From contig JAVTVX010000027.1 of the NCBI GenBank assembly GCA_033439265.1, positions 5,099,001-5,163,000 of the forward strand: a stretch of DNA of 64,000 nucleotides, written 5' to 3'. The notes beneath the pieces were generated by a model. It saw nothing but the letters and a program-made list of their open reading frames with translations. It did no database searches and had not been told where the DNA came from. The translations under genes and the position numbers were made by a program. This document shows, piece by piece, positions 1-12,400 of the stretch. Source of the stretch: Dillenia suffruticosa (lineage: Eukaryota > Streptophyta > Magnoliopsida > Dilleniales > Dilleniaceae). The stretch's first letter is position 1; the number at the start of each line of letters is the position of its first letter.

Positions 1-1
1 A

Positions 2-1736
2 GAGCTGAAAGATGCAGCTGTTGCTGCTATTGCAGAGACACGGGCACTTCACAAGCCTCCTGAGCCAGTTGATGAATGGGACAACAAAGACAGCAAGGTA
101 AGTAGCTCTGTTGATGATACACATGCTCTCCTCTCTGACTCAGAGGAGAAATCCATTGATAGAACAGGTGAAAATGTTGAAGGTGGGGCTGTTGACGTTA
201 AGCCTCGCCAAGAGCTTATGCAATTATGTGAGCAGATGGATGCAAAAGGGCTTCTGAATTTCACTATGGAGTATCAAAAAAATAGTACTGCCATTCGTGG
301 GGAACTTTCTGTTGCACTTGAAAGTGCAACAGAACCTGCCCGTCTAGTTCTGGACTCACTGGAGGGATTTTTCCCTTCTGATGAATCCACCCAACACGGG
401 GAAAATAAGGATGCTGCCCTTATGGGCATGCAGCGATCCTGTATTACACTTTTGGAAGCCATGACCAATCTTTTGGCAAGGGCCGACCCAGGTCTTGATC
501 ACCTTCTGAACCCTGAGACTAAGCAGCAAGCCAAGGCAATTGCTGATGATTGGAAACCTAAGTTGGATAATGCAGGCATTGATGCTGCCAATGGAAATTC
601 ATTGGAAGCAGAGGCATTCTTACAGCTCCTTGCAACTTATAAGATTGCTTCAGAGTTTGATGAAGATGAACTCTGCAAGCTAGTTCTTGCAGTTGCTCGC
701 CGCAGGCAGGCATCTGAGCTCTGCCGCTCTCTTGGTTTAGCACACAAAATACCAGGTTGGTTCTCTCTTGTTAGCTGACCTGATGGGTTACAGAGACCAA
801 ACCGTTTACTGTAAGATGCCCCATCATTTTTATTCCTTTAGGACGTGATTAGCATGTAAATCTCTTGACTATTAGGAATGTGCAAGGATAAGTCAACAAA
901 TTTCTCTGCTTGCTCAAGAATTTTGTCAGAAACTTACATTTTTTGATTAAAAAATTAGCTCAGATTTCAGTGGTTGTGCAGGTGTTATTGGAGACTTGAT
1001 CAATAGTGGGAGGCAAATTGATGCAGTGCACTTCGTTCATGCCTTTGAACTTTCTGAAAGCTTTCCTTCCGTGCCACTCTTGAAGACTTATTTAAAAGAC
1101 TTGAGGAGGAACTCCCAAGGGAAGGGTGGAAATGGAACTGGTGGTCAGGTACTAATCCATCAAAAAGTGAAGACTTTTGCTACAATCATTCTGCTGTGCA
1201 AATTCTTGATCTTCTGATTCATTCATGCAATGCAGAATGATGCAAATTCACAAGAGCTGGCTGCACTGAAAAGTGTCATCAAGTGTGTAAAAGACTATAA
1301 GCTTGAAGCTGACTATCCTTTGGATCCGCTTCTTAAAAGGGTTGCTCAATTAGAGAGGTCTAAGAGTGATAAAAAAAGAGGTGCAGAATTTGGAAAGCAT
1401 CAACAGAAGAAACCACGAACAAATGGAGGATTCTATGGATGCCGTGCACCTGCTGCTGCAGTCCATGCAGCTCCTCTGAGTAGGCAGGCTCCTCCCCTTT
1501 ATGCTGACAGAACATATGCAGGAGTACCAGAAAGGTATTCTCACCCTGCTTCAAACACATACGAGTATCAGGCTCCTAACCAGGCCACATACACTGCACA
1601 AGCAAATGACCAGAGATACTATGGTTATTCCCAAGATGATAGGGTTCCTGCAACATCTTACAATAATACTACTACATCTAATTACGGCACCTACATGGGT
1701 AGCGGATTGGAGCCTTCACACCAACCCTACATGTGA
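2..1736 (+). CDS. FRL3-like: FRIGIDA-like protein, FRL3 type (5' partial)
   Basis: Three coding exons can be read: 2-755, 982-1148 and 1236-1736, with GT-AG introns at 756-981 (after one base of a Gly codon) and 1149-1235 (phase 0). The start lies upstream of the window. The protein has an acidic linker, then the alpha-helical FRIGIDA core (QLCEQMDAKGLLNF, ARADPGLDHLL, AVARRRQASELCRSLGLAHK, then IGDLINSGRQIDAVHF across the first intron). It ends in a Tyr/Pro/Gln-rich low-complexity tail that stops with HQPYM. This order and tail fit the Arabidopsis FRL3 group of the FRIGIDA family. Family members are nuclear scaffold proteins linked to FLC activation and flowering time. That role is known for the family and only inferred here. 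No lesion is visible, so the gene is probably functional. The exact paralogue (FRL3 versus FRL4) is less certain than the family. Confidence 0.93.
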
Positions 1737-1884
1737 CTGACAAGACATTGTATTGTTGGTATAATCAGTTTAGTATGCTTAGATGTATGACTAATTCATT
1801 TCCTTGCCATTTTCGCTTGTGTCTTGAATCCACCTTCTTGCCGTGTTGTATGGAATCCTTTGTTGCTACTTCCTATGCCTAGGC

Positions 1885-1890
1885 AATAAA
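1885..1890 (+). terminator. Candidate polyadenylation signal of the FRL3-like gene
   Basis: A canonical AATAAA lies about 150 bases after the stop codon, in a T-rich 3' region. Plant poly(A) signals are loose, so this is only the best-looking candidate. Confidence 0.4.
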
Positions 1891-2904
1891 ATGCTGCTAG
1901 AGATGGAAGATGGAACCGTTGTACTCTTTTCTCCTCCCATGTTCTGAATGTCGATTCGAGATGTATGAAGTATGATGGTTGAGAGATGAATACATATTTT
2001 GGGTGGAATATCCTTTAACTATGTTGTTTGCTGGTGATGCATTAGAAAGCTTATTAGGTAACCGTTTTGAACAAATTATGTACTAGTGTGGACGTAATGT
2101 TGCCAATATTCAGGTGTGATCAAATGGAATATTGGCATTCCTATTTTCACTTTCATGGAATTGCACGCTGGCTACAGAAGAGATATTGATGCCTCTTGTG
2201 CATCAGTGATACTTAATTACTCTTGTGGCCAAGACATGGGATATAGGTGTTTAGATCATTTTTAAAAGGAAAAAAGTATATGATGACCCAGGGTATTTTG
2301 TGTTTGTTGTAAAAAAAAGTAAATAAATAAAAAATTGTAAATATTAAATTTAAGAAATAAAATATTAGACGATGAAAATATGAAGTAATTTGCCCTTTTT
2401 TTAATTGCTGGGCGCTCTAACTTGTTATGACTCTTCAAGTGAGGTGAAGATAAAGATATCAATTTTTTGTTGTACAAAAATTTGAATCCTGAATCGCATA
2501 ATTGAAAAAAAAAGAATTATGACCATTAAACTGTCCTCTTGGAACGAGGTGAACGCATCAATGTCCAAAGAGAACTTTGGCTATTCCTTTAAGTTGGGCC
2601 AAATAAGGATAAGAGAATAAAAGCGTATTTTCAAATGTTTTACTTAAAATCAATGGATAATTGACTTGGATGTGGTATTAGGTTTTTGAAAGTTTTCAAG
2701 TTTTGTTCACGGTTTGGGTATAAAAAAAACTACGTTGGGAGGATAGTCTCCTTAAATATATCATTGTAAGTTTCAAATCGGATTAGTCGCAACATAAATC
2801 CGGATAATGATCGGTATAATACAAAAAAAATGTTTTACTTAAAAGTTGTATTATTCTAAATAGAATTTTAAGTTTAAATCCTCTGAATTATATAGAAATT
2901 TTGA
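1891..2904. other. Intergenic DNA, no gene seen
   Basis: AT-rich spacer after the FRL3-like gene. No reading frame here resembles a protein. Around 2465-2490 there is a short stretch (GTACAAAAATTTGAATCC) like the tail part of dispersed tRNA-derived repeats seen elsewhere in the window. Confidence 0.6.
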
Positions 2905-3036
2905 GTTTATAAACTAAAATTATTACCACTATATTCAAGTTAGGCAAAATTCCAACTTTTACTGGAAAAGATTAAAAAATTAAATAAAATAGAATTCCTA
3001 TAACATATTGAATATAGTAGTGATAATTTTAGTTTG
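2905..3036. repeat. Short inverted repeat (hairpin)
   Basis: The stretch near 2912-2938 (ACTAAAATTATTACCACTAT and on) is the near-perfect reverse complement of ~3008-3034, with about 70 bases between the arms. It lies just upstream of the aspartic protease fragment and may be a small MITE or one end of a larger decayed insert. Confidence 0.6.
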
Positions 3037-3039
3037 TAA

Positions 3040-3101
3040 AATCGAGGCTTCACTCTCCGATTTTTTTTTTTGGGGGGGTGGGGGGGGGGAATCGAGGCTT
3101 C
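3040..3101. repeat. Oligo(T)/oligo(G) tract between 12-base direct repeats
   Basis: AATCGAGGCTTC occurs at 3040-3051 and again at 3090-3101. Between them is a run of T followed by runs of G (3061-3089). The layout is like a target-site duplication around a tiny insert, but slippage or a simple tandem duplication would look the same. Confidence 0.65.
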
Positions 3102-3235
3102 TCTGCTGGCGCGGTCGCGCGCGCGCGGTCTCTCTCTCTCTCTCTCCCTCCCCAACTTCCTCTCATTGGAACAGTTTAGTAACGGACGGTAGGCTAAGCA
3201 GAGCAGTCCATTTGGCTCGCTCACCTCATCTCTCT

Positions 3236-4120
3236 TTTGCTTATCTGGTTCTTCGCTCATCGAGAATATTCTCTACGGATTACTCCCGACGACGCCTTCA
3301 CAAATCTAACCCAAAATCTTCCGTTGCCGAGATGCGCCTCTTCGACGAGCTCCTCATCAACGGGTCTGTTCTTCTTATCTCATTTTCATGTGCTGTCTGA
3401 ATTTGTTGTTTCTAGGTTGAATTTGTTTCTTGAATATGCAAATCTGATTGCTAACCTTAAAATTTTCAGGTCTATGTTGTTGAGTGAGTTGATCGCACGT
3501 GAAAAATTGTGTGTAATTAAGTAAATTTAGGTGGTTTGAGATTGACTGATTTATGGCCAACAGGCCTTTTTTTTTTCCATGAAATGAATATATTTGTATT
3601 TGTACGTGAAAAGTTATCATGAGAGATGAAATCATTGGAAGTTTAATATTTGGAATCTAATATAGTTGAACTAAAATTAGCAATTGTAGAACATTCCTAG
3701 AATTAGGAGAAACCTATGTCACACAACATGGTTACTCTGTTTGGGCCATGTCGTGTCCCTTTTCTGGGAAAAATGAATGTATTTGTAATGTGCGCATTGT
3801 TAAACATATATATTTGAGGTAGAGAAAATATTTTCCATAAATTGAAATGAAGTCATCTTTGATTTCAAGCAAATGTCAAGATTCCTGAATTCTCAACATT
3901 TTTTTTGTTGTGGGGGGGGGGGTGGGAGCTTATGTTAGATTGTGGAAATCTAATTAGTTACCATTTACTTATACTTGACATTTATTGAACTTTTTGCAGT
4001 TACTACACTACTTGGTTTTGGATTGGGACTCCTCATCAGGAATTTGCTTTTATTGTAGATTCTGGAAGTACAATTACTTATGTTCCATGCTCAACATGTT
4101 CTCATTGTGGTAGGCACCCG
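3236..4120 (+). pseudogene. Aspartic protease (A1/pepsin-like) gene fragment, first two exons only
   Basis: Exon A (open and recognisable to 3363) reads RRRLHKSN..., then MRLFDELLING. After an intron (3364-3999, GT-AG), exon B (4000-4120) continues in phase as YYTTWFWIGTPHQEF, IVDSGSTITYVPC, STCSHCGRHP. This is the start of the catalytic core of plant nucellin-type aspartic proteases. The first catalytic motif reads DSG where this plant group usually has DTG. Asp is kept, so this alone need not kill activity. Exon B has a good donor (GTGAGT at 4121), but no further protease exon (second Asp motif, flap, C-terminal lobe) is recognisable in the next 5 kb. A convincing signal peptide is also missing. 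I read it as a duplicated or captured gene fragment. A gene with very long introns and unseen exons is less likely. Confidence 0.75.
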
Positions 4121-5738
4121 GTGAGTTTCATTTATTGCCGAAAAGTGGTGTAGCACTTAGTTGAATACTAATCAATTCTCTTTGTTGAACTTCGTGGTTT
4201 TCAGTCGATACTTAAAATTTGATTTGGCTTTCATGCATGTAAAAGAATGCTTGATGAGAGAGGGTGGGGGGAAGAGAAATAAAAAACATACTAGCATAGT
4301 GCTTATTCTGCTTCTTATATCTGTAAGTCTACATTGAATGAAATCTTTGCGTGAAAGTTATGATACACGAACTTCCATCATACTTCTGCTGGATGCATAT
4401 AGTCATCATATATAAGTGCACTTTAAGGGTATAGGCATGATCACAGGGAATTAATTTTGAAGGGAAAAATGGGCAGAACCTGAAGGGGGGAAAAATGCTA
4501 GAGATAGATGTTGACTTAAGAATTAGTTTCCTTTCCACTCTTGTTGTCTGGAAAAATGCTAGAATTTTGCTAAATATGGAATATTTGGCTTATAGGGTTT
4601 CCTCAGTTTGCTCCTTTGTGGGCACATTTTAATCAACTTTACTTGTCTCCCACAAAAGTTATTGATAACTCTTTGTATCTGATTTTCTAGACTGTCTTAA
4701 GTTTCCAATTTTCTCAGAATGGAGGCAATTGTACTCAATCATGTGTCTTGTTGTAATTATGTTCCTATATAGTATTCTACTAATAGACATTTCCTTTATA
4801 AGGTTCTTGTCAGCACGCTATTAAAAGACAAAACGTTCTACTTAATATATTGTTATCTTTGTAAGGAGATGAGTAACTAAACCACCTCCTCTTCAGTGTA
4901 GGAAGGTTAGGAACTTTTGAAATATCATCTCGTTTGTTTCCAGCACTTTGTCAGTGATGACCTCGTTTCATGGGGTGATTAGGGATTTTTATTGTGAGTA
5001 CGGAATATTTTTTCCATGCCATGTTCTATCCTTTTTTGGGGGGGGGGGTTGGAAAAGGCCTATAGGAAATTTGCTTTCTTGTCAAATCTCTGGGCATATT
5101 CTTATATCCTTGGTCAAGTTCATTGTTCACTTTCTGTATATTTATCTCTAGTACCACCACATTGATAATTTAAAACAGTTGGCCTATTTGACATAAAACC
5201 AATTTTTGATTTGATACGCTTGATTGTAATTTTGACATTTAGTCTGCTAATTCTTCAGCAGTCATTTAGTGGGTGTATCATATATTTCATATTTAGGTTG
5301 AAGTTTTCATCAGAAAGCACTGCTTGTGTTACTTTTCACTCCTGAAATCTGTGTAGAGATTATTGCTGAAAATAAGACAACTCTCTGTGCTAAATCAATG
5401 ATATTGTAATGCAAAGCATCGCCCCAAAAAGAGGCTCTGAAATCCTGCCTTTTTTGACATGTATTTTCTGACAATCTTATCCTAGTTTTTCTTTTCCTTG
5501 TCCTCACACTAATGAGCTTAGGGAGCTCATTGCAAACGAGTTACATATCAATACTTCACGGGTAAAGGCAGACCTTTATCATTGATGCTTCTTCATGCAT
5601 TTGTAAAATTTGAAATATCTGATGTGTTCGTTAATCCAGTTTCATTTAATAAGTTCAAATACCGAAGGAAATAGATCTTTCATTAGATAGGCAATTAATC
5701 CAGTAGAATCTTCTTAATTCATCTCAAATGCCACTGCA
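4121..5738. other. Non-coding stretch after the protease fragment
   Basis: AT-rich, with T/G homopolymer tracts at 5032-5048 and, inside the preceding intron, at ~3899-3926. No protease exon or other protein signature was found on either strand. Confidence 0.55.
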
Positions 5739-5842
5739 ATGGTAATATATATGCAAGATGTCCTACTAGATGGTATAAACGTGCTTGATAACTTCGGAAA
5801 CTATAAGATGGTTGATTATAAGATTGAACCCCCTGCAACAAG
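5739..5842 (+). other. Exon-like open stretch of unknown identity
   Basis: An open frame reads DVLLDGINVLDNFGNYKMVD, then YKIEPPATR. It stops at a consensus-like donor (CAACAAG followed by GTATGG at 5843). The composition looks protein-like, unlike the surrounding AT-rich frames. I do not recognise the family. It could be an exon of a captured or decayed gene, as with the protease fragment 1.6 kb upstream, or chance. Confidence 0.3.
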
Positions 5843-7884
5843 GTATGGTATCAGTTTTTTGTGTCTCTTTCCATCTGCACTTGTTAGAGTGCTAATTGCC
5901 CTCTCGTTTTCTCTTGCATTTATGCTGGTCATAATATCTTTGTGAATATGGATGTCTTAGCCTTCTAGTTGTGTCCTTAATAGGACCTTCTCCACTAGGT
6001 TTTTTGTCAATATGCAGAAAATGGTGGCAGCAACACCAATCAGCACTGATTGTGTGAGTCATGATCATGCTACTTCTAGGGTTATCTGCTTCTCAGTTAT
6101 GGTTTATTAGGAGAAATAAACATGGAATTCTTGATAGATAAAAGCCCATTGACAGAGCAACACCCGAGCCAGAGCTCCAAGTCCAACCCCAGCAGCCGAA
6201 TCACTCGCTACCATAGAAGGGCGACACCTACATTTCATGGCAAGATACTCATCACATCGTTTTGATGGAATGAAGCTTCTTAGTTTAGGGTTTTGTCACA
6301 TCATAAACTTGCAGGTCCATATTGTAAAAAGTTTATGAAAAAGCTTTACCCACATACAAATTTATATAGATGAGGTGAGGATTTTTTTTTTTTATTTTTT
6401 TTTATTTTTTTTGTCTTCCATTTCACATGCTAGAGATGTTAGTTCATGACTTCCATGGATGTTATGCTTTGTTTTGGGGCCTGTCCCGATGTGCTCTTTG
6501 AATTGGCATAAATGGATTATAGCTGTACACTAGAGGGAGAATTTACATCTCTTGAAAAACTTTTCTTGGTTCTTTCATGTTCAGTAACTCTTATCTCCCA
6601 AACTATACCTTCCCGAATTTTGACCAAGCGTGCTCAGCTACCATCGGCGCCTTAGCTACCATCGGCGCCTTTTGGATCCATGTCTTCTTTCCGAAAATCC
6701 CGGCCGTGGAACCTCTATTTTTTTTTCACCACCGATATTCATACTTTATCTGACTAATTCGGTTCGAACACTGTGAGACTTATTTTAAAAGTTGGTTATT
6801 CTAATTTTTTTTTTGTCATTCTCAAAACTCGAATTCGAGATCTCTGATTAATAGATAAAGTGTTCAACCATTCAATTCAAAAGAATTTAATCAGAAACCT
6901 CCACGAGTATTAATATTTTATCCTTTTCTTTTAGTAAAATATATTTTATAAGAGTAGTGAAATGGTAATTACCATCTTTCATCTATATATTAGTAGAAAA
7001 AAAAAATTATCAAAAAGAATTCATATTGACACGACATGTATAATAGTAAAGAAAGTTTACAAATCATGTGTATTAAATAAGCAAATGGGAAAAATCTTAT
7101 GTAAGATAAAAATGTTATTTTAAAGTCGACCTCTTAATTTTTATTAACCGTGTTTCTTCTCCTAATTAATTTAGGGCTTAAATACAAATTGATATTTTCT
7201 CTTACCAAAAGGAAGTTCTATTTGCCATCGGGCCATCGGGCCATCGGGCCATCGCTATGTGGTCATAGGTTTACGATTGCGTTCAAAATAAATTGTCTGT
7301 GAAAACAATGCAAAATCAAAACGTGAGAAATTTCTTCGAAAAAGGGCCTGGTGGGGGATTTCAACATTTTTGAGGATTTCCATTTTTCTTTTTTCTAGTC
7401 GAAATATTCTTTGTTCCTCTTGGTCAGAGCAGGCGTTTTGCTTTCTTGATGGTTTTAGGCGAGGCGCCAAGTTGAACGCCCACGTTGGAGTTTGGATTGG
7501 ACCGTAAAACGTTGGGAAATTTCATAAAATTAAAATTGGTCAAAATTAGAAACCTAATTGGACTGTCAAATGAGTGACCCACTTTCTTATTGTTATACTT
7601 CGAGAAATTTCGCCCTATGATTCCATGCTATTAATCAACCTTAAATTTAAATTTAATGTCATCCTTTGGTTTGCAAAAAATTGTGAACACGAGCGGTTCA
7701 AATATAATATGTGAAGTATCAACGTATAGTTGATTTAGTGAGATGTGGTATTAAATTTTTTAATCATTCAAAACTCAAAAATAAAAAATAACCACACTAA
7801 GAGAATCGTTTCCTAAAATAGGGTCGCACAATATTCGAAACGGATTAATAAGAATATAATTCTGAATATCCGTGGAGGGAATTA

Positions 7885-7925
<41 letters not shown>

Positions 7926-9061
7926 TTAGTTGAGCCATTTGTACAAATTTAATTTAACTATTCATATACTCCATAATTGATTTTAAATTTTAATAATAAT
8001 TTTGATTTAATTACTAGATATTATAGAAGGATTATTTCATTATATAACTGTAAATTTATCTTTATTCTATTAAATAAAAAATAACAGATAAACTAGCGAT
8101 TTTACTGGTTATGTTATAATAAAATATAAGTAATAATAATAATAATGACACAATTTTAAAATATTTTATAATAAAATTATTTAGCATTTGTATTTTTAAA
8201 TGCCACAAAATATAATAAAATGACAAATTAATAAATTCCAAAAAAAAAAAAACCTTAAATTCAACCTTAATTCGGATTAAATTTGTGAGCCACCTACAAT
8301 TGCTGAAACGGTCCAATGTTTTGGTAGGCATCTTATGTTAATCAACTTTGACCTATGATCATCTAAAGTATATTGATTCTGCTTGACTCGAGGGGCATGT
8401 AATTCATTTTAAATTTTAGAATCGATCATTTAAAACTAATATAAAAAAATAAGAGGAAAAAAATTATTTTGGTCAATCATGGTGTTGACAAAAGTTTACA
8501 CTGAATGTCAATTTATCGTAATTCTTTTACTTTATTAGAATTTAAAACCGATTGAGTTAAAAATATATTTATATTTTGAGATCAAATATAGAAATTATTT
8601 TTATGAGTAAAGACTAAATTTTCTTTTCCTATGTAAATATTTATATATTTTTTTCTTTTCCTATATTTTGACTAATATATTATTTATAAATTAGTATCAT
8701 AAAATATTCTTTAATAAATTCGTAAATTTATGTTGGATCATATTTTTACCTTCGATATCAATGAAGAGAACACATGATTACTTCGTTTTGTTTTGTGGTT
8801 GAAGGGAAAGAGAAACTAAACAAAATGAGAAATAAGCAGCCATAGATTTTGCAAGCTTTTACCAATATTTTAGTATTTCTAATCTGTTATGATTTTATTA
8901 TCCATAATTACTTTTAAAATTCTGTTATTTTACATTCTATGTGAAATATTTAAATAAATATAATTATAAAAATTACCTAATAATTATTTTTTTATCCCAT
9001 AATTTCACTTTCCAAATTATCTGGTGTTCATCTTTAAAACAATTTCTTTTTTTCCCCCTAT

Positions 9062-9098
<37 letters not shown>

Positions 9099-9280
9099 AA
9101 CTTGGAAGCCTCGGGTCTTCTCCCAGGATGCCCTTCACCTCCGAGTAATGCAAATAAAAATGAAGAAAAAAGAAACCGGAAAAGTTCCAAAAAAAAAAAA
9201 AGGAAAAAAAAATCAAATAAATAAATAAATAAATAAATAAACAAACAAAAGAAAAAATTTAAAAACGAAAAGATATAGCA
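5843..9280. other. Intergenic AT-rich DNA with simple repeats
   Basis: No gene seen. It holds an 18-bp unit (AGCTACCATCGGCGCCTT) twice at 6636-6671 and a 9-bp unit (GCCATCGGG) about 3.5 times at 7224-7254. There is an (AT)n run at ~7893-7921, a (GA)n run at ~9063-9096 and an (AAAT)n run at ~9215-9244. Long frames over the GA and AAAT runs are repeat artefacts. Confidence 0.7.
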
Positions 9281-9284
9281 AGGG

Positions 9285-9372
9285 GAAGAAAAAATGAAAC
9301 CGGCAGGGTAAACGAAATCGGGCTGGGTTTTTGCTGCTTCTCTCCGTCTTCCCTGTACGCCCCTCCTCCGGT
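9285..9372 (+). promoter_or_regulatory. Possible promoter-proximal 5'-leader exon of the PUB4-like gene
   Basis: A GC-richer, pyrimidine-rich stretch (GCTGCTTCTCTCCGTC..., CCCCTCCTCCG) is followed by a donor-like GTAATCTCTCTC at 9372. This is typical of plant 5' UTR exon ends. No coding gene intervenes before the PUB4-like start at 17567. That start sits five bases after a 3' splice site (AG at 17560-17561), so its leader must come from upstream. A second leader-exon candidate follows a clean TTTTGCAG at ~16968. Both are inference; a cDNA would settle it. Confidence 0.3.
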
Positions 9373-9479
9373 AATCTCTCTCTCTCTCTCCCCTTACTGT
9401 CCAATTGTTTGATCAAAACCTTGATTCTAGGTTCTTTGATTTTGTCACGATCGAGTGATATGCACATCTAGGCTAGTGT

Positions 9480-12400
9480 AATCTCGGAAATTTTTCATGA
9501 ATTCTAAATTTCTGTTGTCTTTTGTCTAGAGCTGTTCTAGTAGGAAGTGGTTATTGATCACCTAATTGACTTGGTTCACCTTAAAGAAAAACTTTGAACG
9601 TTATTGGAGGAATTGCTCGAACGGTGAAAATTTTCTTGTAATTAGTCCTCTGGGTTTCAATTTGTTCCTTTCCAACAACAGCAACAGCAAATTGAGCCTT
9701 AATACCAGATTTTGGGATCAGATGTTTGAGAACGTTGAATGAATGTGGCAGAGAGTTTCCAAGAATATCGAAATTTTCTTATGATTTTGTGGAGTGGCAG
9801 AGAGTGTGTTTATGGAGTTTAGTAGTAGTGGGGCTATTGTCAATTTACAGATAGAGATTTGGGGCCTTTTTTTGTGTGGTCTGCATCAATTTGTCCATAG
9901 TTTTGACGCCAATTTTGGTCAAAAGGGTGACATCGTCATATCTTTTCAACCTTAGGGCACCTTTGGTGCGAGGAAAGAGTGTGTATACTGGAGTTTATGA
10001 TATATGTAGCCACTTAATTGCATTCAGGGAGGATGTTTGGTTGTGTGACAATATTACCCCCATTCTCCGCAGCTTCTTCTATGTATGTCCATGTATTTGG
10101 CGCGTAAACACGTGTATATGATATATTTTACCCATCTGTTACTCTTTTCTTGCTTATGCCAAATATGACCTTACCCCGTTTATTATTTTTGCCTGTTTCA
10201 TATCTTGTGGGTTGCCATTTTTCCCTTTCATGCCAAAGACATTTTATTATTTTTTCTGTCATACCAAAGGGCATTTCTCTTAACATGAACATGGAATGAA
10301 TGTTGTCACCATATATGAGTATTTTAAATTGTATCAAAAAGGAAAGATAAACGTATAATGCTTACAGGAAGAAGGGAAAAAAAAGTCACAACCAGCATGG
10401 ATTTTTCTTTGATAAGGAAGACAAGAAACAAATGTTTATACTACGAGTATCAAAGGGGTTGCAGGTGCATCCTTACTACCTAAACTAATAAAGAATTTAC
10501 TAAAATAGCAACTTTCATCCCTGAAACCCAAAGGACAAAGTATTAAGTCAAAGATCAACAAAGTAACAACTTCTCAATTGCCTCAAAGACTCCCCTGCTC
10601 AATCCTTCCACACTAACCAAAAAATAGCATGGGGGATTAGCCAAATAGCTTTGCTTGTTTTTGTACCGTGCCTCATTCCTCTCCAACCTATATTTCCCAT
10701 ATACAATTTTTTTTTGGGTGGTGTTTAATCGGAGGTAAAGTGTAAGAGAATAATATTCCACAAATGTCTTGTCCAGGAGCAATGAAGTGGTCCATTGGCT
10801 TCCCATTGCTTTTGAACGGAGGGCAGTGATACCCGAGATAAATATCCCACTGCTATGGTGGCTTCCACAGCCATTTCCAAGGGGAAGAAACTAATTAATT
10901 ACTATCCTAAGACAGATGAGAAATATTAAATATGGAAAGCCTTCATTGCTTTATGCAATTAAATATTTGTATAGGTAAAGCTGTCATTGAAAGATTTTCT
11001 GTGAGCTTTTGCCCTCAATCAGAAATCTAGGTAAAACTACCATTCATGTTCTTTAATTTTCTTGCTCAAAACTTTCACTTCTAGTATAAACAGAGAGAAG
11101 CGACAATGATTCCATTGTGACTGGTTAGGATAGTCTTTAAGGGCCAAGAGGTCCCTCACAATCATTGTTCCTGTTTGGACTTGTACAGCTAAGAGGAAAT
11201 GATTTTCTTTCTTCTCTACTTTCCATTTTGCTCTATTTGATATAGATGGTATTGAGGGGGAATGAGGGGAGGTGATGTCCCCTCTAATCATGCTTTTGAT
11301 TTGATCTTTTGGTGAGGATGGATGTTTTTTTTTCTGGGGGGGGGGGGGTTTCAAATCCCCTCCCAATTCGCCCTTTTAATTTGAAAAGGAGGGGATGGGA
11401 TTTTAATAGCTTTTAATCTTCTTCCATATTTATCAATTTCCATCCAGTGTTGTCAAAGGCACTCTCCCGGTTCGCTTAGGTGCTTTGGTGCTTAGGTGCT
11501 TAGGTGAGGCAAGGTGCTACTATAGGGCCTGAAAGCGTCTCAGGCAAGCACCATAGAGGCGCCATTACTACGGTGCTTGCCTATCTTGCCAAGCACCAGG
11601 TGAGCACGGAACTTAAATTTTTAAACATGCTGTTTATTTGCTATAGAGGGGTGTAGTTTGGTCCTTTATCAGCATTGCACAATTAGACGTATATGAGTGA
11701 GAGTCTTTAGAGATGTGATGGTACAAAACTTGGAACCAAAAAAAAAAAAAAAAACAAAGGATTAGTAGAAGAAGATCTGATTTTTGCAATTGATTTTAGT
11801 GAAGTTTTGATATTGCTTTCTTTTAGTCAAGTACTTATTCTTTTCTTCTCTTCTCCTGCTTCTGGTTCAGGTGTTTCTTTTTCTTTTTATCTGTTGCTTC
11901 TTTGACTTTTTCTGACCTGTTTCTTTTGTCTCTCTCTCTCTCTCTCTCTCTCTCTCCTTTTCTTTTCTATTGTTCCCTGCCTCTTCTCTTCTTCTTCCAT
12001 GTCTCTGTTTCTGCTTCTCATCTTGGATGCTGCTTCTCTGCTCTGTAACTTCTGTCTCTCTCGTTTTCTTCTATTCTGTGTCAAATGTCTTTTTTCTTCT
12101 CAGTATCTGTCTGTGAGTTTAATCTTGCTGCTCTCTCCTTATTGTTCTTTCAACTTCTTCTTCTTCTTTGCATATCTGCATTAAGATAAGAACCAGGAAC
12201 CTGCTTGGAATTATAATTATTTAAAAGATCCTAAGGACCCTAAGGTGGCTTTTCTCATTTGAACATAAGACTACTTAAGGTGGAATATTCCAAGCAAGAT
12301 CAACATGAGGGGTCTTTAGGCATTTGTAATAAATTTATGTATTGTTCTAACATGAATATATCATTAAATTATGTTTGTTAACCACAACACATTTTGCGAC

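Noticed and set aside
8941..9467. Frames with RERERERE or SLSLSL runs
   Set aside because: They are caused by (GA)n, (AAAT)n and (CT)n tracts.
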